From Vesta saturnalis (Eukaryota > Arthropoda > Insecta > Coleoptera > Lampyridae), in contig JARFJB010001978.1 of NCBI GenBank assembly GCA_036346205.1, forward strand, positions 107,501 to 171,500: 64,000 nt of DNA. Direction: 5' to 3'. Positions 24,215 through 37,370 of this stretch are shown here, one piece after another. The notes beneath the pieces were generated by a model. That model had not been told where the DNA came from. It was given only the letters and a program-made list of their open reading frames with translations, and did no database searches. The first letter of the stretch is position 1, and every line of letters starts with the position of its first letter. The position numbers were made by a program, and so were the translations under genes.

Positions 24215-24989
24215 AATTTACTACAAATAATCACCTCTACAATTAAGGCACATATCCCACTGCTTCACCAACCGATTTATACCTTGCTCGTAAAACCCTC
24301 GCAGCTGCTGGTTGAAGAACTCCTTGACGGGGTTTTGTATTTCCGCGTCCGATTCAAAGCATCTACTTCTGAATACCTTTTCCAGTGAGTCAAAGATATG
24401 GAAATTGCAAGGCTATAAATCTGGAGTGTAGTCTGGATGTTCTAAAACCCTTCATTTTTTTCTTTTCAAATTTTTTTTCACTATGTTTGAGACATAAGGC
24501 AGCGCGTTGCCGCGAAGCAAAATCACACCAATGGAAAGTGTTCCTAGACGTTTTCGTCTTATCGCTTGATGAAGCTTATTCAGACTTTCGTTGCATAGAT
24601 TTGCATAACTATTCACTCTGTGTCCTTTAAATTCTATCAGCAATGGCCTTGTCAAAAAAAAACTTAGCATCACCTTGCCTCCGGAAGGTTGTTCCTTAAA
24701 CTTTTTTGGTGATGGTGACAATTACATCCATCGATGACAACTTCCTGTATGGTTCGAAATAGTTGGAACAAGTTGCGTTGTCAGTAACTATTGATAAAAG
24801 GACGTTATTACCATTTTCGTTGTACCCCGTAAGGTGTTGCTGAAACGAATCCTTCCGCAAACATTTTTGATCCTCAGGAAAAAGACGGGGAACCCATTGC
24901 GCACAAGCTTTTGTGTAACCCAGTTTGTGTACGATACTATGGACGATTCCTACACTCACATCTATATTTTGTGATATCGTTCTGATCAA
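24215..24989 (-). pseudogene. Mariner transposase, 5'-truncated, all three catalytic Asp lost
   Basis: Starts inside the second helix-turn-helix (SVGIVHSIVHKLGYTKACA), then WVPRLFPEDQK, IVTDNATCSNYFEP, PKKFKEQPSGGKVMLSFF, LHQAIRRKRLGTL, ILLRGNALPYVSN, DYTPDLxPCNFH and CLNCRGDYL. This is the order of a DD34D mariner. At the three catalytic positions (relatives: TGDETW, HDNARPH, APCDF) this copy reads TDNATC, RGNALPY and PCNF, so each Asp is replaced by Asn, Gly and Asn respectively in my alignment. Frame changes occur near 24720 and 24452. A tRNA-like repeat sits just beyond its truncated 5' end. Confidence 0.85.
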
Positions 24990-25041
24990 TCATAACTAGG
25001 GAAGTACACACAGTTTAAGTTTGAATCGATTGTGATTTGCC

Positions 25042-25113
25042 TCCTTGATCGCTCAGACGGAAGAGCCCCACTCTAGCAAAGTGGAGATCGTCGGTTCAAG
25101 TCCCACTCGAGTT
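25042..25113 (+). repeat. tRNA-like element (tRNA-derived SINE candidate), copy 1
   Basis: Folds as a degenerate cloverleaf. D stem GCTC/GAGC, anticodon stem CCACT/AGTGG around the loop CTAGCAA (AGC at the anticodon position), and a T arm with loop TTCAAGT in a GGTTCAAGTCC B box. The acceptor stem has mismatches. The flanking word ATCGATTG upstream is shared with the copy at 59.86 kb, so this is more likely a repeat family than a working tRNA gene. Confidence 0.55.
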
Positions 25114-25181
25114 GACCTTTCTCTGTATGTAGTTTAAAAGTTAATTTTAAATTAAACACAATTAATGATTATTAAATTGAA

Positions 25182-26341
<1,160 letters not shown>

Positions 26342-27409
26342 AGCATCTCTGATGCGATTGTGAAGTTCTTCAAGTGTATTAACCGGAGTGGTATACACTT
26401 TTCCTTCATGAATCCCCATACAAAAAGTCAAGTGGCGTTAAATCGGGGATCTAGGAGGCCACGCCACTGGACTTCCACGACCTATCCACCTCCCGGGTAG
26501 TTATTGTTTAGCCAATTTCTTATAATGGGCCGGACATCCATCAGCTGAAACCAAGAATGTCCTCTTAAATTCAAAGGAATGTCTTCCGACATATTAACAT
26601 GTTCTTCTTCTAAAAATTGTAGGAAGTTTTCTGAATTTACACGTTGTGGCAAGAAATACGGTCCAAACACGTGGTTGCCGTAAATTCCAATCCAGACACT
26701 TGTACTAAATTCATGTTGAAAACTTCTTGGTCGAATGGCATGTGGGTTTTCATGTGTAAAACAGGATTCATCAGTCCACAGTATGTTGGATAAGAAATCT
26801 CTATTATTTTGAATGGAGTTAAGAACCCACCTACAATAATTAAATCTTCGTTCGGCGTCACCTGGACATAAACCATGAACAGGTTGAAAATGATATGGGC
26901 GTCTGTAATACCGTTTTAAAACCCGGGAAACTTTACTTTGGGAAATACCAAGAGCAACAGCAATACGTTGAGTACTTGTCGTGGGGTTCCTATTAAATTC
27001 ATGCAATATACCCTCTACAATTCATCCACGGTTGTTCTGTCGGCCCCCATGTACATTTTTCAAACCCTGGTTAACAAATCCACGATGGATACTCACAAAA
27101 ACAGAATGATGAGGTTGTCGTCTATTTGGAAACCTTCTCCGGTACTCCCTAGCTGCGTACCTTGAATTCCCATTTGCGAACCCATAAATAAAATGAATGT
27201 CGGCTTGTTCGCTATTTGTAAATGTAAACGGCATGTTACACTAATTAAAAGCTGGAAAATCAAATGAAATAACTTTTTGAACTTAAAAACAATAATTAAT
27301 AACAGTGAAATTATTCAAGATGAAGCAAGTGTTTGTAAAAAGTCAAACTGTCGTTTCAAAATATAAAATTTAATACTTACTTGTTTTCCAAGGAGTATCA
27401 TATTTTGTT

Positions 27410-28444
27410 GCAATGAAATAATAGTGCATCATTTAGTTAACTTAAGACGTTCTATTGTACGTCGCTGTGAAATGTGTATTTTGAACAAAGTGTCTAATTT
27501 TATTATACTAGTGTTATTGTTATTTATTTATAAATCGTTATTGCTAAGAATTCTTATTAATTTCACAATTATTAATTAAGTATTGTTACAATAATAAATA
27601 AGGATTGTTAAAATTAGTGTACTAAACAGATTTCAATTTACAAAAGTCTTGTATTTGAGTATGGCTTGATACAGTGGCGGCTCTTTAATGAGAGCAAGTG
27701 AGCAGCGGTCTATAACTTATTAGAATCTCACTTAAAAACTACATACATGTTTATGGCGAAATTGATACATACATAATTATACAGAAAGTATTGACCGCAT
27801 AACAATAATAATTATGCATTTCTTTTTATACGAGGATAATAAACAATGGATACTAAAAAAAACCGATAACCTACCTATTTATAAATGAAAATGTATTTGA
27901 AATTTTAAAGAAACGATCGTTAGGTACTAAAATGGCTCTAAATGTTTTATTATATCTTTTTTTATTAAAAACTTTATATTCAATTATTCACATAAAGCAC
28001 ATTACTTAACTTAGTACCACATCAAACACTAAAAATCAAAATAACTCGGAAACGCACAGGAATTTCGAAACAGAAGAAGGTACATTATTTTTGTTAAACT
28101 GTATGTAGATAATGAAAATAACATTTTTTTTTAAATAGTCATTGGCGTAGAAGTTCTGTTTATGAAAGGGGTTGAGCACTCCCTCCACTCCGCCACTGTG
28201 CAAGTTTGTGAACATTCTTATCGCTTGTTTTATGCCCCTTAATTAATAGACATTATTCCCCCAACATGAAAGAAATCTAAGCATTCGTTTATGAGTTATA
28301 ATGAAAATTTGAGAAAAAAAAAATTATATTCAACACCCTGTATCTCGGAAAGGAAGCCTACGACATATGTTTATAGGAACTTTTCTTTTTAGAAACATGT
28401 GTTCTATCTCCTGTTAAAGTTTGTCTACAAAAAACTGACTCACC

Positions 28445-28447
<3 letters not shown>
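27410..28447. repeat. Right ~1-kb terminal inverted repeat
   Basis: Inverse complement of the left arm. It contains the duplicated transposase end (codons for LRRSIVRRCEMCI) but lacks about 24 bp just after it that the left arm has. Confidence 0.9.
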
Positions 28448-28488
<41 letters not shown>

Positions 28489-28489
28489 A
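28448..28489. repeat. (TA)n tract between two transposons
   Basis: About 40 bp of TA linking the right end of one element to the left end of the next. Confidence 0.9.
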
Positions 28490-28996
28490 CAGGGTGTCCA
28501 CTAATTAATGGTACACAACAAAACTGGATATTCCTTGGTTAAAAATATTGCGATTTAGCCAAACTTACCTTAGTCCAAAAGTTGATCATAACCGAGATAC
28601 AGGGTGTTAAAGTGTTAATTTGCATTTCGTTTTTTCTTAATAATTCATCAACAGGGCGACATAACGACACAAAATTAGATATGTGGGGGTTTTCGGGGGT
28701 GAGAAATTCAAATCCGTTCTTATTTTGGACGCCACTTGTAGAGGCCGCCACTTACAGTACATTACATCTATTAAAATGATCTAATTTTTTGTATCTCCCT
28801 GTATTAGCCTAAATCTTAAAGATTATGAATTTTCCATCTTTTTTACAAAAAAAGTTATACCTTGTAAATGTCTCTCCGAGTGACCGTTTTCAAGATATTT
28901 ACGTATAAATTATTCAGTACACCGTTTCAAATTCTCACATGTAAAATTTTGCTTGAAGTACCTAGGTTGTGATTAAATCAGATGCAATAATAAATG
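28490..28996. repeat. Left terminal inverted repeat of the 28.5-30.7 kb element
   Basis: About 507 bp, the inverse complement of 30220-30722, continuous to GATGCAATAATAAATG. Confidence 0.9.
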
Positions 28997-29051
28997 CTAT
29001 AATTACTACAGAAATAACAACAAGAAAACTACAATACAAAAATATTAACAT

Positions 29052-30154
29052 TTAATAAAAAAAGAGAGCATCTTTCGACAATAACTGTTCAAAGTGATTA
29101 CCATTCACTTCAATACATTTGAGAACCCGTCTGCTGAACGACCGTCTTATCCTAAATAATAACTGATCGTTTCGAAACTGTTCGACAGCATTTACAATTT
29201 TCTGTCATAATTCTTCTCGAGTGTTCACTGTTTCTTTATACACGAGCCATTTCAAATATCCCCAAAAACAAAAATGAAGTGGATTCAAATCGGGACTTCG
29301 AGGCGGCCAAGGCGTCTGGCTTCCACGACCTATCCAGCGATGAGGAAATTGAACATTTAGATAGTCTTTGACACGTCTAGAGAAATGTGCAGGGCTCCAT
29401 CCTGCATCAACACCATGTTTTGTCTTAGCTCTAGGGACAAATCATCAAAATACTCGGGTAACTGAGTTTGCAGAAAATTAAGGTAGATTTCGCCGTTTAA
29501 ATTAGTAGGTAATTCGAAGGGACCCAATACATGGTTACCAATAAGGCCGCACCAAACATTAATTTTAAATTCATGTTGGAAGTGATGTTCGACTACTAAA
29601 TGTGGATTTTATAAATCCCACGAATGTTTATTCCTAAAGTTAAAAACGCGTCTACGTGTAAAGGTTGCTTCGTCGGTAAATAATATTTTGTCTAAAAACA
29701 ATGGGTCGGCATTGTGCTGGATACGACAAAAACGAGCGAATGCCAGTCTAGCTGGCAAATCAGCTGGCAGTAAATTTTGTACAGGCGTGAAATGAAATGG
29801 ATACAGTCCCTCTTCAGTAAGAATTTTGTGAACAGTGGACTTACCTAAGCCAGTTCTCGCAGCAAGGTGTCTTGTGCTTAGTTCACTGTTTTCAGCTACA
29901 CGATTCAGAATTTCATCTTCCAGGTCATGAGTTATAATCTTAGGGCGTCCTGTAGAATCTCGTTTGGGACGAAACGAGCCTTTTTCTCCCAGTCGATCAT
30001 AGAGATTCTTGAAAATTTTAAAATCTGGCTGTTTCCGTCGTGGATACATTTCCAAATACCTTCGATGCGCCCTACGTCCATTAAATAATTTCTGCGCGTA
30101 TACACAAATCATATCACGCATTTCTTCATTTGAAAACTCATTATGTCTGGGCAT
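29052..30154 (-). pseudogene. IS630-like transposase, nearly full length
   Basis: I choose the ATG at 30152-30154 (MPRHNEFSNEEMRDM), which matches the usual start; an upstream in-frame ATG would lie in the terminal repeat. Order: YLEMYPRRKQPDFKIFKNL and LGEKGSFRPKRDSTGRP, then ILNRVAENSELSTRHLA and GKSTVHKILTEEGLYPFHF (two helix-turn-helix units), then ILFTDEATFTRR (first Asp). A TAA falls before NPHLVVEHHFQHEF. KINVWCGLIGNHVLGPF follows, then VLMQDGA (second Asp), a one-base frameshift, HFSRRVKDYL, WIGRG, WPPRSPDLNP (third Asp), an in-frame TGA, and a C terminus VNGNHFEQLLS. About 367 codons. Three visible lesions. Confidence 0.88.
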
Positions 30155-30219
30155 TTTGTACACAGTTATAAAAATTAAAAAAAACGTACAAAATATCAAC
30201 AAACACCCATAAAGTTTGA

Positions 30220-30717
30220 CATTTATTATTGCATCTGATTTAATCACAGCTTACTTCAAGCAACATTTTTATGTGGAATTTGAAAAGGTGAACTGAATAA
30301 TTTATACGCAAATATCTTGAAAACTGTCACTCGGAGAGACATTTACAAGGTATAACTTTTTTTGTAAAAAAGATGGAAAATTCATAATCTTTAATATTTA
30401 GGCTACTACAGGGAAATACAAAAAAATTAGGTCAGTTTCAATAGATGTAATGTACTGTAAATGGCGGTCTCTACAAGTGGCGTCCAAAATAAGAACGGAT
30501 TTGAATTTCTCACCCCCGAAAACCCCCACATATCTAATTTTGTGCCGTTATGTCGCCCTTTTGATGAATTATTAAGAAAAAACGAATTGCAAATTAACAC
30601 TTTAACAGCCTGTATCTCGGTTATAATCAACTTTTGGACTAAGGTAAGTTTGGCTAAATCGCAATATTTTTACCCAAGGAATATCCAGTTTTGATGTGTA
30701 CCATTAATTAGCGGACA

Positions 30718-30722
<5 letters not shown>
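30220..30722. repeat. Right terminal inverted repeat of the 28.5-30.7 kb element
   Basis: Inverse complement of 28490-28996. Confidence 0.9.

Positions 30723-30761
<39 letters not shown>
30723..30761. repeat. (TA)n tract at the transposon's right end
   Basis: About 38 bp of TA directly after the GGACACATTG tip. Confidence 0.9.
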
Positions 30762-30763
<2 letters not shown>

Positions 30764-31369
30764 TGGGCCTCAGTGCTTTTCAGCATTTGGGCCGATTCCT
30801 ATCTAAAATGTGCATTAATTCCTCACTTTAAAGTTTAAAATTAAAATGTTTCATAAATATTTTACAATAGCAATATATTGCTCCGCAACTATTTTTGATA
30901 GAGAAAATCTTTAAATATGAAAGTTGTATATTAGCTTTTTTCCGTAACCTAAAAATATCTACAATTTTACAGGGAGTTCCATGTTCGGATAACAGTATTC
31001 AACTTAAATATTTTAAATTGAACACCCAGTATATTTTTAAATATTCTTATTCTGTCATCAATTGCTTATCTGGTAATGTTTTGATTTTTTTAATTAGAAT
31101 CCGCCATTACAGAGTTATTCAACTGTTTAGGAAAAATAAGACGTAAGCAAACACAATGAATAAAATCTGCAGCGGCCACATTGTGACAGATTAATCAAAA
31201 ATGTTTTGTCAAATGTTTGTCAACATCATCTACTGTCACCCGAAAAAGTTCAATTCAGTTATACAGGGTGTTTGCTACGCTGGTAAAATAACTTAATACG
31301 GCGTGTGCTTGAGCGTGTGATAACACATAAGCAGGTCAAATCTTGTTTTTAATCTTGCTTTCATTTCCT
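30762..31369. other. No gene; isolated transposon-tip-like words
   Basis: AT-rich. TACAGGGAGTTCC (about 30968) and TACAGGGTGTTTGC (about 31262) resemble TA-flanked CAGGGTG tips of the neighbouring elements, but no partner arms were found. Confidence 0.35.
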
Positions 31370-31850
31370 GGATCTGATTAAATTTTGGGAGAAATTCCGA
31401 GGCCGTGAGTGGGGGGGGGTTGTTATGAGCAGTTTTTGATTTTTATCAAATCTTTCTGAAACAACCTTATATTTCACAGATGTAAAATTACTAACATATA
31501 CACCTTAAAAATATCGATTAATCATGATCTTTGCAATTTATTGATACGCCGGCTTTAATTAGCGGGAAAAACTTTCTAATGTGGAATTTAAATAAGTTCA
31601 ATTCTATTTTTTTCATTACCTTTATAAGAAATGGCGTAGATATTATTTAAAGAGAATTTAATTTTGCTTAACTTCCCTTTATATGGCTTTTTCATATGAA
31701 GCAAACTAAAGTCTGTCCAGAAACGAAGCGAAGGAATAAATTGAAACAGTTGATTTATTTTACACATAAGTGGTGGTACACTATTTTGTATTAGGTACTT
31801 AAAGATCACGATTGCAACGTTTTATTGATAACTTAAGTATAAAAAATTAT
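31370..31850 (+). repeat. Dispersed repeat family, copy A
   Basis: Contains TTTTGGGAGAAATTCCGAG, then GATTTTTATCAAATCTTTCTG, then ACCTTAAAAATAT. The same ordered blocks occur at 34.4 kb; later parts match 43.6 kb (TTTAATTTTGCTTAACTTCC there has a counterpart). Confidence 0.7.
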
Positions 31851-31910
31851 ATTACAGATAAATAATATATCCGTTCCTTCACAACCTTTAATTAGTATTA
31901 ATTTATTTCA

Positions 31911-34280
31911 TTATGTGTGTTTGTGTTTGTGTGTTTGTTTGTGTGTCTGTGTGTCTGTGTGTCTGTGTGTCTGTGTGTGTGTGTGTCTGTGTATCTGTGT
32001 GTCTGCGTGTCTGTGTGTCTGTGTGTCTGTGTGTCTGTGTGTCTGTGTGTCTGTGTGTCTGCGTGTCTGCGTATCTGCGTATATGTGCGTCTGTCCGTCT
32101 GTGCGTCTGTGCGTCTGTGCGTCTGTGCGTATGTGAGTCTGTGCATCTGTGCGTCTGTACGTCAGTGCGTCCGTGCGTTCGTGCTTCCGTGCTTCCGTGC
32201 ATCCGTGCGTCCGTGCGTCCGTTTGTCCGTACGTCCGTGCGTCCTTGCGTTCGTGCGTCCGGGTGTCCGTGTGTCCTTGTGTCTGTATGTCCATGCGACC
32301 ATGCGTCCGTGCATCCGTGCGTCCGTGCGTCTGGGTTTCCGTGTGTCCGTGTGTCCGTGTGTCTGTGAGTCCGTGTGTCCGTGCGACCGTGCGTCTGTGC
32401 GTCCGTGCGTTTGTGCGTCCATGCCACCGTGCGTCCGTGTGTCCCTGTGTCCGTGTGTCCGTGTGTCAGTGTGTCCGTGTGCCCGTGTGTCCGTGTGCCC
32501 GTGTGTTCGTGGGTCCATGGATCCGTGCATCTGTGCGTCCGTGCGTCCGTGTGTCCGTGCGTCCGTGCGTCCGTGCGTCCTTTCGTCTGTACGTCCGTGC
32601 GCCCGTGCGTCCGTGTGTCCGTGCGTCCGTGCGTCCGTGCGTCCTTTCGTCTGTACGTCCGTGCGCCCGTGCGTCCGTGCCTCCGTGTGTCCGTGCGCCT
32701 GTGTGTCCTTGTGTCCGTGTGCCCGTGTGTCCGTGTGTCCGTGTGACCGAGTGTCCGTGTGTCCGTGGGTCCATGGATCCGTGCATCTGTGCGTCCGTGC
32801 GTCCGGGCGTCCGCGTGTCCGTGTGCCCTTTTGTCCGTGTGTCCCTGTGACCGTGTGCCTGTGTGTCCGCGCGTCCGTGCGTCCGTGTGTCCGCGTCGGT
32901 TAATGGATTCGTGCGTCTGTGCGTCCGTGCGTCCGTGCGTCCGTGCGTCCGTGCGTCCGTGCGTCCGCGTGTTCGCGTGTCCGTGTGCCCGTTCGTCCGT
33001 CTGTCCGTGTGCCCGTGTGTCCTTGTGACCGAGTGTCCGTGTGTCCGCGTGTCCGTGTGCCCGTGTGTCCGTGAGTCCGTGTGTCCGTGTGTCCGTGTGT
33101 CCGTGTGTCCGTGTGTCCGTGTGTCCGTGTGCCCGTGTGTTAGTGTGTCCGTGTGCCCGTGTGTCCGTATTTCTGTGTGTCCTTGTGTCCGTGTGTCCGT
33201 GGGTCCATGGATCCGTGCGTCTGTGCGTCCGTGCGTCCGTGCGTCCGTGCGTTCGTGCGTCCGTGCAACCACGCGCCCGTGCGTCCGGGTGTCCGTGTGT
33301 CCGTGTGTCCGTGTGTCCGTGAGACCGTGCGTCCGTGCGTCCGTGCGTTTGTGCGTCCGTGCCTCCGTGTTTCCGTGCGTCCTTGTGTCCGTGCGTCCGT
33401 GCGTCCGTGCGTCCGTGCGTCCGTGCGTTTGTGCGTCCGTGCCTCCGTGTTTCCGCGGGTCCTTGTGTCCGTGTGTCCGTGCGTCCTTGCGTCCGTGCGT
33501 CCGTATGTCCGTGTGTACGTGTGTCCGTGTGTGCGTGTGTGCGTGTGTGCGTGTTTGCGTGTGTACGTGTGTGCGTGTGTCAGTGTGTCCATGTGTCCGT
33601 GTGTCCGTGCGTCCGTGCGTCCGTGTGTCCGGGCGTTCGTGCGTCTGTGCAACCACGCGCCCGTGCGTCCGGTGTCCGTGTCGTGTGTCCGTGTGTCCGT
33701 GAGACCGTGCGTCCGTGCGTCCGTGCGTTTGTGCGTCCGTGCCTCCGTGTTTCCGTGCGTCCTTGTGTCCGTGCGTCCATGCGTCCGTGCGTCCGTGCGT
33801 CCGTGCGTTTGTGCGTCCGTGCCTCCGTGTTTCGCGGGTCCTGTGTCCGTGTGTCCGTGCGTCCTTGCGTCCGTGCGTCCGTATGTCCGTGTGTACGTGT
33901 GTCCGTGTGTTCGTGTGCCCGTGTGTCCGTGTGTCCGTGTGTCCGTGTGTCCGTGTGTCCGTGTGCCCATGTGTCTGTTGGTTCGTGGGTCCGTGCGTCC
34001 GTGCGTCCGTGGGTCCATGCGTCCGTGTTTTCTTGTGTCCGTGCGTCCGTGCGTCCGTGCGTCAGTGCGTCTGTGGTTCCGTACGCCCGTGCGTCCGTGC
34101 GTCCGTGCGTCCGTGCTCCCTTGCGTTCGTGCGTTCGTGCATCCGTGCATCCGGGCATCCGTGCATCTGTCCGTCCGTGCGTCCGTGCGTCCGTTCGTTC
34201 GTGGGTGCTTGCGTGCATATTTGAGAGCATGCGTGCGTGCATGCGTGCGTTCGTGTGTGCGTGCGTGCGTACGTGTGCGT

Positions 34281-34363
<83 letters not shown>

Positions 34364-34365
34364 TA
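31911..34365. repeat. 8-bp unit satellite (TGYGTCYG), 2.4 kb
   Basis: Built from TGTGTCTG units at the left, TGTGTCCG and TGCGTCCG through the middle, TGCGTGCG near 34.2 kb and pure GT at the right end (34280-34365). Larger duplications are superimposed. One block recurs at about 33265-33560 and 33648-33910, and the word GGGTCCATGGATCCGTGC recurs near 32512, 32766 and 33207. Stop-free frames over 250-430 codons exist on both strands purely because of the unit. They are not genes. Confidence 0.95.
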
Positions 34366-34860
34366 TGCTAGTATCCACAATAACTGCAGAAAGAAAACAC
34401 CTACGTACTTGAAGTTTTCTGTTAAAGCTTGGTTTCACTTTGGATTATATATTTTTTGGGAGAAATTCAGAGGGGGTTTATTACTAGCAACGTCTGATTT
34501 TTATCAAATATTTCTGAAACAGCTGTATATTTCAAGATAGTTAACATTCCAATATATAGACCTTAAACATATAAATTAATTATATACTATGGAATTTTTT
34601 GATATGAGAAAAGTTACTAATGTAGAATTTAAATGTGAAATTCTGAATAACGATTAATTGTAAAAGAAAATGTGTAGACATATTTTCTAAATAATATTTC
34701 ATTTTACTGCATAAATTTTTTAATGTAAAGCGAGATAAATGTAAAGATTAAGTGAACTTGATTGAACATGCTGTATTAACGATGTGTATATAGAAGCGGA
34801 CGGGCTACTTTGGAATTTTTTTAAGTTAGCATATAGATGTCTATTCACATCTGACATCTG
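34366..34860 (+). repeat. Dispersed repeat family, copy B
   Basis: Begins at the end of the GT tract with CTAGTATCCACAATAACTGC, continues to TTTTTTGGGAGAAATTCAGA and GATTTTTATCAAATATTTCTG, and ends with ACGGGCTACTTTGG and TTTTTTTAAGTTAGCATA. It is homologous to copies at 31.4, 43.5 and 62.4 kb. Confidence 0.75.
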
Positions 34861-37035
34861 ACATGAAGTTTTAAACGCCTGTTTGACAGATTTCTGTTTT
34901 TGTTTTTCAATGATTCGTTATGAAAGTTCAGTTACACCAAGCTTATAACCGCCACGGGAAGGCGTAACCGAGGGAGTTGTATGTTTGCAATGTACATTCA
35001 CATGCACAATAACAAAGAAATCCATTTGGCGGTCTTTGCAAAATTGTAAACAGAAGTAACTATGACATACAATTTTGTAATATTGGTTGCCTAACTACCA
35101 GTATGTGTTATTACAGGAACCAGATTTATTTTTATAATTGTATTTGTATAATTTGCAAGTTACACATACAGACATTTCAAAGCAATTCAAGATTGAAAAT
35201 ATAATGTCAACAAAGATTAATTAAAGCAAGTTTCGAAATAAATGTTATAGAACATAATCGATCCAAACCTTTACATTTATGCACAAGAAAACTCCAACAG
35301 CCAGTTCTTTTTTGTTGATCTAAAAATTCGATGACATTCCGTGCTTCGGACTGAATGACCTCGCGAACTCATGTTTTAGTACCTAAAACAACACAAAAGA
35401 CAATTAGACATCCTTAAATTGTCATAAAATAAACAACATACACTTGTAAACTTATTTAATAACTTAAATGCTAATAAATTATGTGACAATGACAACATAT
35501 TTACTTAACAATCTTTATGTATTAATAGATGACAAGCGTCTTTAAAAAGACGATTTAGTAGGCAAAAGATGGAACTGGAAGCAAAATGAAATACAAACAA
35601 ACAAATTAAGGAAAACTAAAAAGCGCGAGCTGACAAACGAATTTTTTTAAATATTTTGCAGAGTGTACACTAAGTAAATCCCAACCGCTGATTGGTTGTT
35701 GGCGTTTGTTATTGAAATTATTTTCGGGGCCGTTTCTAATCAAGGTGGCACTGTAGGTTGCATAGTTACCCTAAAAAATTAAAATTAATATTATTTAATT
35801 TCTTTTAATTTCCAGTTTGTAAGTTGGGAAGGTCGTGCGTTGTTACACACCAGATATTTTTTCTGCTTATATTCTGCTTAAAATTCCAAATAACTCTAGT
35901 CATGTGGAGACGGACTCTTTCATTTTAGTCTACATCTGACCATAAAATCAAGCAGTTTCTATAGATTCATAAAAATAATTAGCACTTCTAAAATTATAAC
36001 CGACAATTTTGATCCAGTAATAAAAAGAAAAATTACGTGTCTGATTAAAATTAAACTAGTATAAAACGTTTTCGTTTGAAACTGATATTGATATTAACAT
36101 CAATCATATTATAAATAAGTTTCTCTTAGGTAGAAAAGAAGGAAAATGCTGATATCAAAAAATGCCATATTGGAATTGTAAAAATTAATCGTCAATAATT
36201 TTAAAATAAAATCTATTGTACCTGTTACAATAGTTCGCTGTTCTTGTAATTTGTTTTTTGCAATCACGATTGTCTCATTTGTGGTTGGCGTCTGGCAGCT
36301 AATTGATCGATTGTAAAATAAATTAATATCAGTATGTTTTCTTTGAACTGCTAATACAATTTCAAACTATCGAATGATATATGGTTAGTTTTATTGCGCA
36401 AGGTTTACAAGTGGTATTTTCGGAGTTTTTAAGTCCACCTGTCGAGGTACTAATTCAATTATAAACTAATTAAACGTACGTGTAAATAATATTAGTCGCT
36501 CCTTACATATTTCGAAAGACTGCTTTTCTTGAGAATTAGTTTGTTGCTATCAGTTATATTATTTAATTCCTTTAGTAAGGTAAATCTTACCGTTTCGGTC
36601 ATATAATGAAATTTCTGGTTAATTTGATTGGTAGATTTGTTATCCCACGTAGACACATTGCAAGTAAAAGGGCATTATTTCAATAAACAGTGAAAAGTAA
36701 AAATGAGTGTGTAGTGTAGAAATTCCTTTTCTATGTTATTAATATTTTATGAGAAAACACTGAGATATTGATGTATGGTATCTCCTTCTATATTGATTTT
36801 TCATCACCACATTTATTTTAATCACGATGCCCTCTGTCTCTTTTGATTACGATAGAAAATTAGATCATGGCGAAGATTTTCCTTTGATGACAACATTCAT
36901 TCGCACTTTTCATTACTATGGCGAATTGTCTTAATTATAGTGGTAAAAACCCTAATTATAGAAATAAGTAATAAAAGTGTAATGAAATGCTAAGAGAAAT
37001 TAACAAAACACATTCACGCACCACACAAATAAAAT
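34861..37035. other. No recognisable feature
   Basis: About 2.2 kb AT-rich, no supported gene, RNA or clear repeat. Confidence 0.45.
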
Positions 37036-37037
37036 CA

Positions 37038-37080
37038 ATAACACCGAATGCGTTTCAATGGCTAGGCTATCATCATTAGC
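37038..37080 (-). ncRNA. Degenerate hammerhead-ribozyme-like motif
   Basis: The minus strand reads CTAATGA (consensus CTGATGA), a short hairpin ATAGC/CTA/GCCAT, then GAAAC, then ACGC and GTGT around a 5-nt loop, the order of core, stem II, GAAA and stem III in hammerheads. One core base is wrong, stem II has a mismatch, and I see no stem I, so it is at best a fossil. Penelope-like elements are known to carry hammerheads, and relics of them occur elsewhere in the window. Confidence 0.3.
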
Positions 37081-37370
37081 GGCTGGCGAGGACTAACTAA
37101 TGAAGATTTCTAACATAATCTTTTTTTTTTGGTTTGCCCCCTACATTTGGGGTGATTTATTATTACAGTAAAAGTATGCTGGTATTGGACGATTCTCACT
37201 AACCTCAAATCTGATTTGAGAAAAACAAAGTCCCCGGAAAATATGCGAACTAAATATCACCAAAGTGGCGCGAATTCAATTGGCCCAATCACACGTTAGA
37301 AGTCTTAGATGTACAATCGTGTACAAAATCACTAAATTGTTATTGTCATTGTCAATATCCTACTAAACAC

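Larger units (their letters stand above)
28490..30722. mobile_element. IS630-like transposon with ~505-bp terminal inverted repeats
   Basis: The left tip CAGGGTGTCCACTAATTAAT starts at 28490. The right tip is its inverse complement with two changes, ending GGACACATTG at 30722. TA flanks both. The 2233-bp element encloses one transposase pseudogene on the minus strand. Arms: 28490-28996 and 30220-30722. Confidence 0.9.

Noticed and set aside
33140..34438. 432-codon minus-strand frame and several 120-420-codon frames on both strands (31.9-34.5 kb)
   Set aside because: They consist only of the translated 8-bp satellite unit (Thr/His/Arg/Asp or Val/Cys/Pro/Ser) with no start context, domain or codon preference.
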